Counted from the first letter of the stretch, positions 1 to 5,051 are shown. The stretch is DNA of 6,517 bases from Thermoplasmata archaeon (GCA_003649915.1 QMTG01000063.1:1-6517); one strand, 5' to 3'. The notes: generated by a model not told the origin, from the sequence alone. Translations and numbers: made by a program.

Positions 1-728
1 AGTTCATGGTTTTTGTTCATCAACTCACCCACCTTAGCCACATCCCCATCCATAAGCGCCTTCCTTCCATCTTCAGCAATTCTCTGCGCCTCCGACGCAA
101 GAGATGAAAACCATTCAGGCTCTTTTTCCTTTCTCTCCCTTACAAGCGCCACAGCCCTTGATGTATCTGCAACAATGCCTGTATTTGCCATTACAATGTG
201 CATAGATTTGGGCATGCTCATCCTTTCCATGATGTTTCCCTCCGTGCCCCGGACAAACCATATGAGACCTCCATAGGTTGATGCGGTATTGTCAATTCCA
301 GAGGGGTTCCCATGGTACGCTTTCTCACCCTCATAAGCCACATTATTCACCTCGTCATCGTTCAAATCAATGCCGAAATGCTTAGCCATGGCCCTGCCAA
401 TGGCAACACAACTCGCAGCACTTGCACCAATACCACTTGCAGCGATCAAGTCCCCACCCAGATATATATGCACGGGATTTTCATACAAATCTATGCCGAG
501 AGCGTGTGCAATATTAAACACAGACTTGCAGAACATTTCCTTTTTTTCGTCCTTGTACCCGGGAACTTCTGGGCGTTTGTCATCTGCGGTGTACGGTGCA
601 TTTTTCCCCTTATCAACCTTAGCCAATGTGTACTTCTCTATTGCTGATACAATGGCAGGCACGCCATAAACAACAAAATGCTCGTTGAAAATGATCACCT
701 TACCGTATCCTATACCCTCTCCAGCCAT
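1..728 (-). CDS. mvk: Mevalonate kinase (GHMP family), C-terminus cut off by the window
   Basis: This enzyme phosphorylates mevalonate with ATP in the cytosol, the first kinase step toward isopentenyl diphosphate and archaeal ether lipids. The start is the ATG at 728-726, preceded by a strong GGAGGAGGG site. The visible 242 residues show the GHMP order: motif 1 around residues 9-22 (GKVIIFNEHFVVYG), motif 2 GIGASAA at 99-105, and SGIDNTASTYGG at 143-154, with Asp146 the likely catalytic base and Lys10 near it. The segment DKRPEVPGY (50-58) and SGIGASA match my memory of the Leishmania/bacterial-type mevalonate kinases better than Methanocaldococcus-type enzymes, whose motif 2 is closer to GLGSSAA. 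The usual Gly of GEHF is Asn15 here. Relatives are about 330 residues, so roughly 85 residues, including GHMP motif 3, lie beyond base 1. The gene has its own promoter, 143 bases after the adenosyltransferase gene. Another GHMP kinase is unlikely. Confidence 0.9.
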   Translation of the reverse strand, partial: MAGEGIGYGKVIIFNEHFVVYGVPAIVSAIEKYTLAKVDKGKNAPYTADDKRPEVPGYKDEKKEMFCKSVFNIAHALGIDLYENPVHIYLGGDLIAASGIGASAASCVAIGRAMAKHFGIDLNDDEVNNVAYEGEKAYHGNPSGIDNTASTYGGLIWFVRGTEGNIMERMSMPKSMHIVMANTGIVADTSRAVALVRERKEKEPEWFSSLASEAQRIAEDGRKALMDGDVAKVGELMNKNHE

Positions 729-732
729 TTTT

Positions 733-741
733 CCCTCCTCC
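733..741 (-). promoter_or_regulatory. Strong ribosome-binding site of the mevalonate kinase gene
   Basis: On the minus strand GGAGGAGGG lies four bases before the ATG at 728, an almost ideal complement to the 3' end of archaeal 16S rRNA. It fixes the start codon. Confidence 0.8.
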
Positions 742-770
742 TATTTCGGCAGGGGATAAACATAATCGCC

Positions 771-778
771 ATATATTA
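771..778 (-). promoter_or_regulatory. Probable TATA box of the mevalonate kinase gene
   Basis: The minus strand reads TAATATAT here, about 45 bases before the start codon. Archaeal transcription starts about 25 bases downstream of the TATA centre, which predicts a leader of about 20 bases that still contains the ribosome-binding site. The rest of the 729-871 gap shows no gene I can support beyond a doubtful 15-codon frame at 741-788. No clear T-rich terminator for the upstream gene is visible on this strand. Confidence 0.45.
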
Positions 779-871
779 CTCTTATCATAATACTCGTTGA
801 TAGACGAATTATCACCGCCAGCCAAAAATGTGTCACGAGAACATCAAACCCACCCTTTTTTCAAATTTTTT

Positions 872-1387
872 CTAATACTCTATCCCTTTTCTCGCACCCA
901 GGCCCTTTTGGTATGGATGTTTTACATCCACCATTTCCGTGACAAGGTCTGCCTTCATAATAATATTCTTTGTTGCCCACCTTCCTGTAAGCACGAGTTC
1001 AACATTTTTTGGTTTGTTTTTTATGAGGTCTATAACATAATCCTCAGGTACTAGGCCATATTTTATAGCAACGCATATTTCATCAAGGATTACGATATCG
1101 TATTTTCCTGAAAAAATAGCCTCTTTTGCAGCCTCAAACCCCCGCATAGCCTCTCTCTTATCCTTTTCACTAGCCTCCAATATAAAAGAACCAGTACCGC
1201 ACTGTTCGACGTGGATGTTTTTGATACCCTTTACTGCGATAACCTCCACATAATCTCCCTTGTTCATAAACTGCATTATAAATACATGCAGACCATGGCC
1301 AGCAGCCCTGAGCGCTAGACCAAAAGATGCTGTAGTCTTGCCTTTGCCATTGCCCGTATATACCTGAACCTTTCCCTCAGCCTTCAA
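872..1387 (-). CDS. cobO: Corrinoid (cob(I)alamin) adenosyltransferase, CobO/BtuR/CobA type
   Basis: The enzyme transfers the adenosyl group of ATP to the cobalt of reduced corrinoids to make adenosylcobalamin in synthesis or salvage. Numbering from the widest frame (TTG at 1399), the P-loop GNGKGKTT is at residues 16-23, the Walker B-like DIVILDE at 101-107, LTGR at 137-140, ADLVTEM at 150-156, and the family's typical end KGLGARKGIEY. No ATG is available. Candidate starts are TTG 1399, GTG 1396 and TTG 1387. I chose 1387 because GGTGA sits five bases before it, and it gives a 171-residue protein with a short lead into the P-loop, as usual in the family. The frame overlaps the end of the upstream regulator gene by 11 bases (23 for the widest start), so the two are almost surely co-transcribed. 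The family assignment is firm; the exact start is not. Confidence 0.9.
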   Translation of the reverse strand: MKAEGKVQVYTGNGKGKTTASFGLALRAAGHGLHVFIMQFMNKGDYVEVIAVKGIKNIHVEQCGTGSFILEASEKDKREAMRGFEAAKEAIFSGKYDIVILDEICVAIKYGLVPEDYVIDLIKNKPKNVELVLTGRWATKNIIMKADLVTEMVDVKHPYQKGLGARKGIEY

Positions 1388-2090
1388 TTTTCTCACCAAC
1401 CATTTTTATTCCATCCTTAATTGCCCTATCAGCATTTTTCTTTCCAAGAGCGTATTTGGCTATGCCGTAAAGAATCAGACCCTTTCCCTTTGTCTTGCCT
1501 TCGGCAATCTTCAAGCACTTTTCCAGTACTTCATATGCCCTTTCCCACATCCCAGCATTGATAAAAGATTCTCCAATGAACAGCAGCAAGTCTACATTAT
1601 CACAAGCCTCTATAGTTTCATCATCGCACACTTGGGCAATCAAATCAAGAACATCTTGGTATGATGATAGTGATTGCAGGAGGCGAACTCTATCGTCTAC
1701 ATTCAAATCTGCCCTTTCAAGCACACTTTTCAGGGCATTTATTGAGTAATCATGGCTGAGGGCAATGATATCTGGTGCAATCTTGGAAAAAATGTCATGC
1801 TCAAGAGCCGCCACGATTTTTTTTGCCCTTCTTACACCTTTCTGGCTCAAAAAATAAACTTTTCTAACTCCACCTCCTTCAACCACGCCACTCTTTTCCA
1901 CAATTAAATTGAGCAATTTAAGTTCCTTAATGCCCTTCGATACCTGCGGTTGCTTTATCTGAAGCGCACGCTCTATTCCTTCCTGACATATGGCAAAGGG
2001 AAACACCCTTGCCCTTCTAAATCCCCTGTATTGATAGAGATGGACAAGAATCATGTCCCTAATCGGCACTGGGAAACGTGACCTCGGCAT
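1377..2090 (-). CDS. Winged-helix transcriptional regulator with helical TPR-like C-terminal domain
   Basis: A 237-residue protein, probably a cytosolic DNA-binding regulator. Residues about 10-95 look like a winged helix-turn-helix: a helix-turn-helix around 36-63 (GIERALQIKQPQVSKGIKEL), then a basic two-strand wing around 64-82 (VVEGGGVRKVYFLSQKG). The linker is helical. Residues about 165-232 are helical with a TPR-like pattern (LFIGESFINAGMWERAYEVL, then YGIAKYALGKKNADRAIK), which suggests protein-protein contact. No enzymatic or metal motif is visible. The ATG at 2090 has no ribosome-binding site, but a TATA-like TTAAAAAT lies about 27 bases upstream, so the mRNA is probably leaderless. 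It leads the unit with the corrinoid adenosyltransferase, so it may control cobalamin genes; that link rests on position only. I do not recognise the exact family, and the ligand is unknown. Confidence 0.7.
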   Translation of the reverse strand: MPRSRFPVPIRDMILVHLYQYRGFRRARVFPFAICQEGIERALQIKQPQVSKGIKELKLLNLIVEKSGVVEGGGVRKVYFLSQKGVRRAKKIVAALEHDIFSKIAPDIIALSHDYSINALKSVLERADLNVDDRVRLLQSLSSYQDVLDLIAQVCDDETIEACDNVDLLLFIGESFINAGMWERAYEVLEKCLKIAEGKTKGKGLILYGIAKYALGKKNADRAIKDGIKMVGEKIEG

Positions 2091-2113
2091 AGCGTTTACT
2101 CATATACCCATAC

Positions 2114-2121
2114 ATTTTTAA
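2114..2121 (-). promoter_or_regulatory. TATA box of the regulator-adenosyltransferase unit (leaderless promoter)
   Basis: The minus strand reads TTAAAAAT, centred about 27 bases before the ATG at 2090, preceded by GAAAACG as a possible BRE. This spacing places transcription start at or within a base or two of the start codon, which fits the missing Shine-Dalgarno site. Confidence 0.5.
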
Positions 2122-2153
2122 CGTTTTCTTATCCATTAACAATAATTTTTGCG

Positions 2154-2203
2154 ATTTAAAAATAAATCTGTAATTTAAATTGATATCATGGAAATTTAAA
2201 AAT
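2154..2203. repeat. Three spaced AT-rich elements (ATTTAAA type) between two minus-strand genes
   Basis: ATTTAAAAAT occurs exactly at 2154-2163 and again at 2194-2203, with the palindrome AATTTAAATT at 2172-2181 between them. Centres are about 18 and 22 bases apart, near two helical turns. The array lies upstream of the regulator's TATA box and just after the stop of the zinc-ribbon gene. It could be an operator, a chromatin-protein site or simply T-rich terminator sequence for the upstream gene. The low sequence complexity makes chance a real alternative. Confidence 0.35.
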
Positions 2204-2210
2204 CATCATT

Positions 2211-2615
2211 TTATTTTGGCGTGAAGACATATCTCATGGGCATTCTTGTCTTTATCCCTGTCCAGTAGCCGCAAACCCTGCACTCCTTTCCAACTGTAAC
2301 AGTTCCTCCAAATATTGTCTTATTCTTCACAGGATAGAGTTTTGAGCCACAAACAGGACACCTTGACATTTTCGCCCTTTTTTCCGATTCTCTGCAGTGT
2401 ATGTCCACATTGGCAACACCTGAGTTTATTGCAATCATTCTCAGCCTCTTCTCACTCAGCCTGAAACTGGGGTCAATTTTTCTTATCTCGTTAAGGACTA
2501 TTTCTCTCAACAATCTTTGCGAATTTATTGCTCCAGCCTCTTTCAAAACCTTGGTTAAGGCATCAACCACAATATCTTCGCCTGGTATTCTGTACTTTCT
2601 CTCGCTAGCCATCAT
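2211..2615 (-). CDS. Conserved archaeal zinc-ribbon protein of unknown function
   Basis: A 134-residue soluble protein with two parts. Residues about 12-75 are predicted helical and carry conserved-looking text (REIVLNEIRKIDPSFRLSEKRLRMIA), like a small winged-helix or helical nucleic-acid-binding domain. Residues 86-115 form a zinc ribbon with CPVCG (Cys86, Cys89) and CRVCG (Cys112, Cys115), followed by RMPMRYVF. I recall similar small proteins across euryarchaea with the same order of domains and the same MPMRYVF-like tail, but I cannot name a characterised member. Two adjacent ATGs (2615 and 2612) are possible starts; no Shine-Dalgarno site precedes them, and the shared TATA element 30 bases upstream suggests a leaderless mRNA. 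It diverges from the DUF429 gene. A nucleic-acid-binding role is inferred from the ribbon only. Confidence 0.75.
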   Translation of the reverse strand: MMASERKYRIPGEDIVVDALTKVLKEAGAINSQRLLREIVLNEIRKIDPSFRLSEKRLRMIAINSGVANVDIHCRESEKRAKMSRCPVCGSKLYPVKNKTIFGGTVTVGKECRVCGYWTGIKTRMPMRYVFTPK

Positions 2616-2638
2616 AATCTATAATACACTCATTATAC

Positions 2639-2650
2639 TTAAATTTTAAA
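2639..2650. promoter_or_regulatory. Shared TATA element for two divergent leaderless genes
   Basis: TTAAATTTTAAA is nearly palindromic and reads as a TATA box on both strands. Its centre is about 32 bases from the plus-strand ATG at 2677 and about 30 bases from the minus-strand ATG at 2615. No other good TATA box lies in this 61-base gap, and neither gene has a Shine-Dalgarno site, so both are predicted to start transcription 4-6 bases before their ATG. Confidence 0.5.
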
Positions 2651-2676
2651 CTTGGTCGTTCTATACACACTGAGCC

Positions 2677-3297
2677 ATGCACTATGTTGGCGTTGATCTA
2701 GCGTGGAAAGTGGGCGGGAGAAGCCCAACAGGGTTTGCTGTGCTAAACGATAAACTCAACATTGAGAAATGTAGCATAATTTATTCCGATGCTGACATAA
2801 TAAGTGCTATAGAGGCTTATGTTCCTGAATGCATTGTTGCGATAGATGCGCCTCTTATCGTGGAAAACGCCCATGGGCACAGGAGATGCGATAGAGAACT
2901 GCTTAAAATGGGAATACCATTATATCCAGCCAATATTAACAGGATGAGTAGAGTTTTTGGAGGGATCAGAGGGGAGATGATAGTAAAGGCTCTTGAGGGT
3001 ATGGGTCTAATACTAATGAGAGATATTATTGAGGTATATCCGTACGGTGCTCTTCGCATGCTTCTTGGTCATGTGCCCAAGTATAAGAGAATGAAAGTAG
3101 AAGAACGAAAACTTTTTGTGCGAAAAGTGCTGAGGACAATGAAAGTGCGTGTTACTGCGAAGATTTCTGCTAAGGCTGTTGCTAACCATCATATGTTTGA
3201 CGCAATAATCTGTGCCTGGGTTGCATACATGTTTGCCTCCAAAAAATATATAATGGTCGGGGACGAGCACGGTTTTATTGTCCTCCCGTCACCGTGA
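2677..3297 (+). CDS. DUF429 family protein, predicted RNase H-fold nuclease
   Basis: A 206-residue soluble protein matching what I know of the DUF429 family (COG2410, predicted nuclease with an RNase H-like fold). Visible marks in order are VGVDLAW with Asp7 on the first strand, TGFAVL at 18-23, VAIDAPL with Asp57, RRCDRELLKMGIPLYPAN at 69-86, EVYPYGALRMLLG with Glu119, HHMFDAIICAWVA with Asp175, and DEHGFIVLP near the end. Asp7, Asp57, Glu119 and Asp175 are placed as an RNase H-fold acidic cluster would be, but activity has not been established for the family as far as I know. The start is the ATG at 2677, about 32 bases after the shared TATA element and without a ribosome-binding site. It ends eight bases from the convergent end of the small zinc protein gene. 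The substrate is unknown. Confidence 0.8.
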   Translation: MHYVGVDLAWKVGGRSPTGFAVLNDKLNIEKCSIIYSDADIISAIEAYVPECIVAIDAPLIVENAHGHRRCDRELLKMGIPLYPANINRMSRVFGGIRGEMIVKALEGMGLILMRDIIEVYPYGALRMLLGHVPKYKRMKVEERKLFVRKVLRTMKVRVTAKISAKAVANHHMFDAIICAWVAYMFASKKYIMVGDEHGFIVLPSP

Positions 3298-3305
3298 AAA
3301 ATTTA

Positions 3306-3440
3306 TCAACTAATTTTTCTACCCCTGAGACAGTTCACGCATATCCCGTTGCGCTCATGCTCGGAGCATACAGCCCTTCCACAAATCCTGCACGTAGTTA
3401 TTGCGGGTCTGGAGCATATATAACACAACGATGTCAGCAA
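3306..3440 (-). CDS. 44-residue zinc-finger protein with eight potential zinc ligands
   Basis: Nearly the whole protein is a zinc module: Cys6-x2-Cys9-x7-Cys17-x2-Cys20-x4-Cys25-x2-His28-x5-Cys34-x2-Cys37. Eight ligands suggest two zinc ions in a cross-braced fold, similar in spacing to AN1, HIT and B-box fingers; the GRAVCSEHE segment is most like AN1 or HIT. I chose the TTG at 3440-3438 because GGTGGTGA sits just before it and because a TATA-like box lies about 40 bases upstream. The same frame stays open to an ATG at 3566, which would give 86 residues, but that extension runs antisense through the start of the next gene and looks like non-coding hydrophobic text. The gene is convergent with the DUF429 gene and divergent from the gene at 3493. 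Such fingers usually bind proteins or RNA; the partner is unknown. Confidence 0.65.
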   Translation of the reverse strand: MLTSLCYICSRPAITTCRICGRAVCSEHERNGICVNCLRGRKIS

Positions 3441-3445
3441 TTTTT

Positions 3446-3452
3446 CACCACC
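3446..3452 (-). promoter_or_regulatory. Ribosome-binding site that selects the TTG start of the small zinc protein
   Basis: The minus strand reads GGTGGTGAAAAATTG, a GGTGA-type site four to five bases before the TTG at 3440. The layout is the same as in the adenylate kinase gene of this window (GGTGAAAAAATG). Confidence 0.5.
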
Positions 3453-3457
3453 GAAAG

Positions 3458-3483
3458 GTTTTTTATTCAACACCAATATAATA
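3458..3483. promoter_or_regulatory. Overlapping divergent promoters for the zinc protein and the 3493 gene
   Basis: For the plus strand, TTTTTTAT at about 3459-3466 lies about 30 bases before the ATG at 3493, preceded by a CGAAAGG stretch that could serve as BRE; this predicts a leaderless mRNA. For the minus strand, TATTATAT at about 3475-3482 predicts a start near 3453, just upstream of the ribosome-binding site of the zinc protein. Both TATA boxes sit between the two predicted start points, so the promoters probably exclude each other. Confidence 0.4.
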
Positions 3484-3492
3484 CTTTCGGTT

Positions 3493-3795
3493 ATGAGGGA
3501 ATATAGGGTTAGAAGAGAGTACAGGAAAAAACTTGAGGGCGATGGTTTAAGAGAGATTGCCAGCAAGTTTTTTGGTGATGTTGGCCAAGATGGTGATATG
3601 CTAATTGCATCCTACGGTGCAATAAGAAGCATGAGGATGAGGTTTAACGGCAAATCTCTATTTATTGATACAGAGATGGACAAAAATGTTGACGACAATT
3701 TGGCTATTGAGACAATCAAGAAATACAATCAATTCCTGTACGAGGCAACAGGGTATACTGCAAAAGAAAGAAAAAAACACCTTTCAAAGATGTGA
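3493..3795 (+). CDS. Small conserved archaeal protein, possibly DUF5611 family
   Basis: A 100-residue, highly charged soluble protein. The start MREYRVRREYRKKLEG is basic; the middle (about 33-61) reads like beta strands (GDMLIASYGAIRSMRMRFNGKSLFIDTEM); the rest is helical (about 70-95, ending in a basic Lys/Arg-rich tail). There are no cysteines, signal peptide or membrane segments. From memory it resembles DUF5611, small euryarchaeal proteins of unknown function, but I hold this loosely. Its start has no Shine-Dalgarno site, in line with the leaderless promoter upstream. Its stop TGA overlaps the AAGGAG site of the dCMP deaminase gene, which begins 12 bases later, so the two form an operon and may be translationally coupled. 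Whether the functions are related is unknown. Confidence 0.7.
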   Translation: MREYRVRREYRKKLEGDGLREIASKFFGDVGQDGDMLIASYGAIRSMRMRFNGKSLFIDTEMDKNVDDNLAIETIKKYNQFLYEATGYTAKERKKHLSKM

Positions 3796-3800
3796 AGGAG
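3795..3800 (+). promoter_or_regulatory. Ribosome-binding site of the dCMP deaminase gene
   Basis: AAGGAG begins in the last base of the upstream stop codon and lies seven bases before the ATG at 3808. It fixes this start and suggests reinitiation or coupling with the upstream gene. Confidence 0.7.
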
Positions 3801-3807
3801 CATAATT

Positions 3808-4302
3808 ATGAAAGAATTTGCTGAGGATGATTGTTACTTCATGGCAATTGCGAAAAGTGTGGCTAGGCGCTCTACTTGTACGAGAAGGGAGGTAGGCGCA
3901 GTTATTGTAAGGGATGGAAAAATTTTGAGCACCGGCTATAATGGTCCGCCTCAAGGCATAAGGCATTGCGATATTGTTGGATGCCTGCGGGAAGAACTCG
4001 GCATAAAATCGGGAGAGCATCACGAACTTTGTCGAGGAATACACGCTGAGCAGAACGCGATAGTGAATGCTGCGCGCTTCGGGATAAGTATTTATGGATC
4101 AAAAATATATATAACAACATTTCCTTGCTCACTATGTGCAAAAATGATAGTCAACTCAGGAATACGTGAAGTTATTTATCTTGAAGAGTATGCGGATAAT
4201 TTCTCGGCGCAAATCCTAAGGGATGGGGGCATTATTGTGAGAAAACTTAGCGTTGATGAGTGCGATTATGCTGAGGATTGTACTAATGGTGCATCATACT
4301 AA
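3808..4302 (+). CDS. Deoxycytidylate (dCMP) deaminase, ComEB-type
   Basis: A 164-residue cytosolic enzyme that deaminates dCMP to dUMP, feeding dTMP synthesis. The catalytic zinc site is complete: HAEQNA with His79 as ligand and Glu81 as proton shuttle, and PCSLCAKMI with Cys107 and Cys110 as ligands. GYNGPPQG at 43-50 is the substrate-binding motif that marks dCMP deaminases among the cytidine deaminase superfamily. The insert between them (Cys54, Cys59, His71, His72, Cys75) can hold a second, structural zinc, as in phage T4 and eukaryotic dCMP deaminases. Length fits the family. The C-terminal 15 residues are acidic, and their coding sequence includes one unit of a 16-base tandem repeat that spans the stop codon. 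The gene is second in an operon with the small protein at 3493. The residue count and motifs make another deaminase, such as a tRNA or riboflavin deaminase, unlikely. Confidence 0.92.
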   Translation: MKEFAEDDCYFMAIAKSVARRSTCTRREVGAVIVRDGKILSTGYNGPPQGIRHCDIVGCLREELGIKSGEHHELCRGIHAEQNAIVNAARFGISIYGSKIYITTFPCSLCAKMIVNSGIREVIYLEEYADNFSAQILRDGGIIVRKLSVDECDYAEDCTNGASY

Positions 4303-4328
4303 TGGCACATTATGCTAATTAGCCGTTG
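4281..4328 (+). repeat. Imperfect 16-base tandem repeat across the deaminase stop codon
   Basis: TACTAATGGTGCATCA (4281-4296) is followed directly by TACTAATGGCACATTA (4297-4312), which matches at 13 of 16 positions, and then by a decayed third copy beginning TGCTAATTAG. The stop TAA (4300-4302) lies in the second copy. Because 16 is not a multiple of three, each unit shifts the frame, so duplication may have set the present C-terminus. The rest of the 64-base convergent gap shows only T-rich runs, possible weak terminators. Confidence 0.4.
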
Positions 4329-4366
4329 GCTTTTCCCGCCATGTTAATTTTCCACAGCATAACTCT

Positions 4367-5041
4367 TTATTCTTTCCCTTCCATGGCACTGCTTTTAAAA
4401 AATTTATCCATGTGTATGCATATCTCGGAAAATACACAATAAATGTCCTTATTTCCGTCAACCCTTACGAGTTTACCCCTTTTCATATAATAATCAATGA
4501 GTGGGGATGTCCGTTTTCGGTACTCATCAAGCCTCTTCCTAATAACGTCCTCTCTGTCATCATCCCTTATTATGAGGGGATGACCGCACTTATCGCATAT
4601 CTCATCATTCTTTGGTGGATTGTTTACGATATGGTAGACCGCTCCGCATTTCGGACATGAACGCCTTCCACCGAGCCTTCTTACAACAACATCATCATCA
4701 ACGTCTATATAAATAACCATGTCAATGTCTGCCATCCCTCCAAGCACATCCTCAAGCGCTTTTGCTTGCGAGAGAGTTCTCGGAAATCCGTCCAAAATGA
4801 AACCCTTGCCCATACTGCCTTCGCCAAGCCTTTCCGCAATCATTTCCACAATAACGTTGTCAGGGACAAGAAGTCCTTGATCCATGTACTCTTTCGCAAT
4901 ATTTCCGAGTTTGCTACCCCTTTTCACCTCTTCTCTGAGCATATCTCCTGTTGATATGTGCTCTAAGCCGTATTTTTCAGCCAACAGTTTTGCCTGTGTT
5001 CCCTTTCCTGCACCTGGCGGACCGAGCACAATAATCCTCAT
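4367..5041 (-). CDS. adk: Adenylate kinase, long bacterial-type with zinc-binding LID
   Basis: This enzyme interconverts ATP plus AMP and two ADP in the cytosol. Numbered from the ATG at 5041 (224 residues), the P-loop GPPGAGKGT is at 7-15, the AMP-binding STGDMLR at 30-36, DGFPRT at 84-89, LID arginines near 122 and 126, the zinc LID with CPKC (Cys129, Cys132) and CDKC (Cys149, Cys152), and RDDDRED at 159-165. The full LID makes it the bacterial-type enzyme, not the short trimeric archaeal AdkA. An in-frame ATG at 5053 would add four residues (MGEK), but GGGTGA lies four bases before 5041 and the family usually begins MRIIVLG, so 5041 is preferred. The site overlaps the stop codon of the upstream M29-like gene, so the two are coupled. 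The last 15 or so residues (KFFKSSAMEGKE) are a non-conserved tail. Confidence 0.93.
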   Translation of the reverse strand: MRIIVLGPPGAGKGTQAKLLAEKYGLEHISTGDMLREEVKRGSKLGNIAKEYMDQGLLVPDNVIVEMIAERLGEGSMGKGFILDGFPRTLSQAKALEDVLGGMADIDMVIYIDVDDDVVVRRLGGRRSCPKCGAVYHIVNNPPKNDEICDKCGHPLIIRDDDREDVIRKRLDEYRKRTSPLIDYYMKRGKLVRVDGNKDIYCVFSEICIHMDKFFKSSAMEGKE

Positions 5042-5045
5042 TTTT

Positions 5046-5051
5046 TCACCC
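5046..5051 (-). promoter_or_regulatory. Ribosome-binding site of adk, overlapping the upstream stop codon
   Basis: The minus strand reads GGGTGA; its TGA is the stop of the M29-like gene and its GGTGA pairs with 16S rRNA for the adk ATG four bases further on. Ribosomes ending the first gene stop on the site used for the second. Confidence 0.65.

Noticed and set aside
13..669. Three plus-strand open frames of 87-111 codons
   Set aside because: They lie antisense to the mevalonate kinase, whose motifs are clear. Their translations show no recognisable domain.
791..808. Small inverted repeat (TCGT...ACGA) upstream of the mevalonate kinase promoter
   Set aside because: The perfect stem is only four base pairs; this is expected by chance and has no T-run to act as a terminator.
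3238..3256. Strong TATA-like run (AAAAAATATATAATGG) inside the DUF429 gene
   Set aside because: It lies within a conserved coding region (KKYIMV) and no plus-strand gene begins about 30 bases downstream.
3441..3566. N-terminal extension of the small zinc protein to an ATG at 3566
   Set aside because: It runs antisense through the beginning of the gene at 3493, looks like a false hydrophobic segment, and lacks the ribosome-binding site seen before the TTG at 3440.
4098..4115. TATA-like AAAAATATATATAAC inside the dCMP deaminase gene
   Set aside because: It encodes conserved residues just before the zinc-binding cysteines (KIYITTFPC); no gene start follows on either strand.
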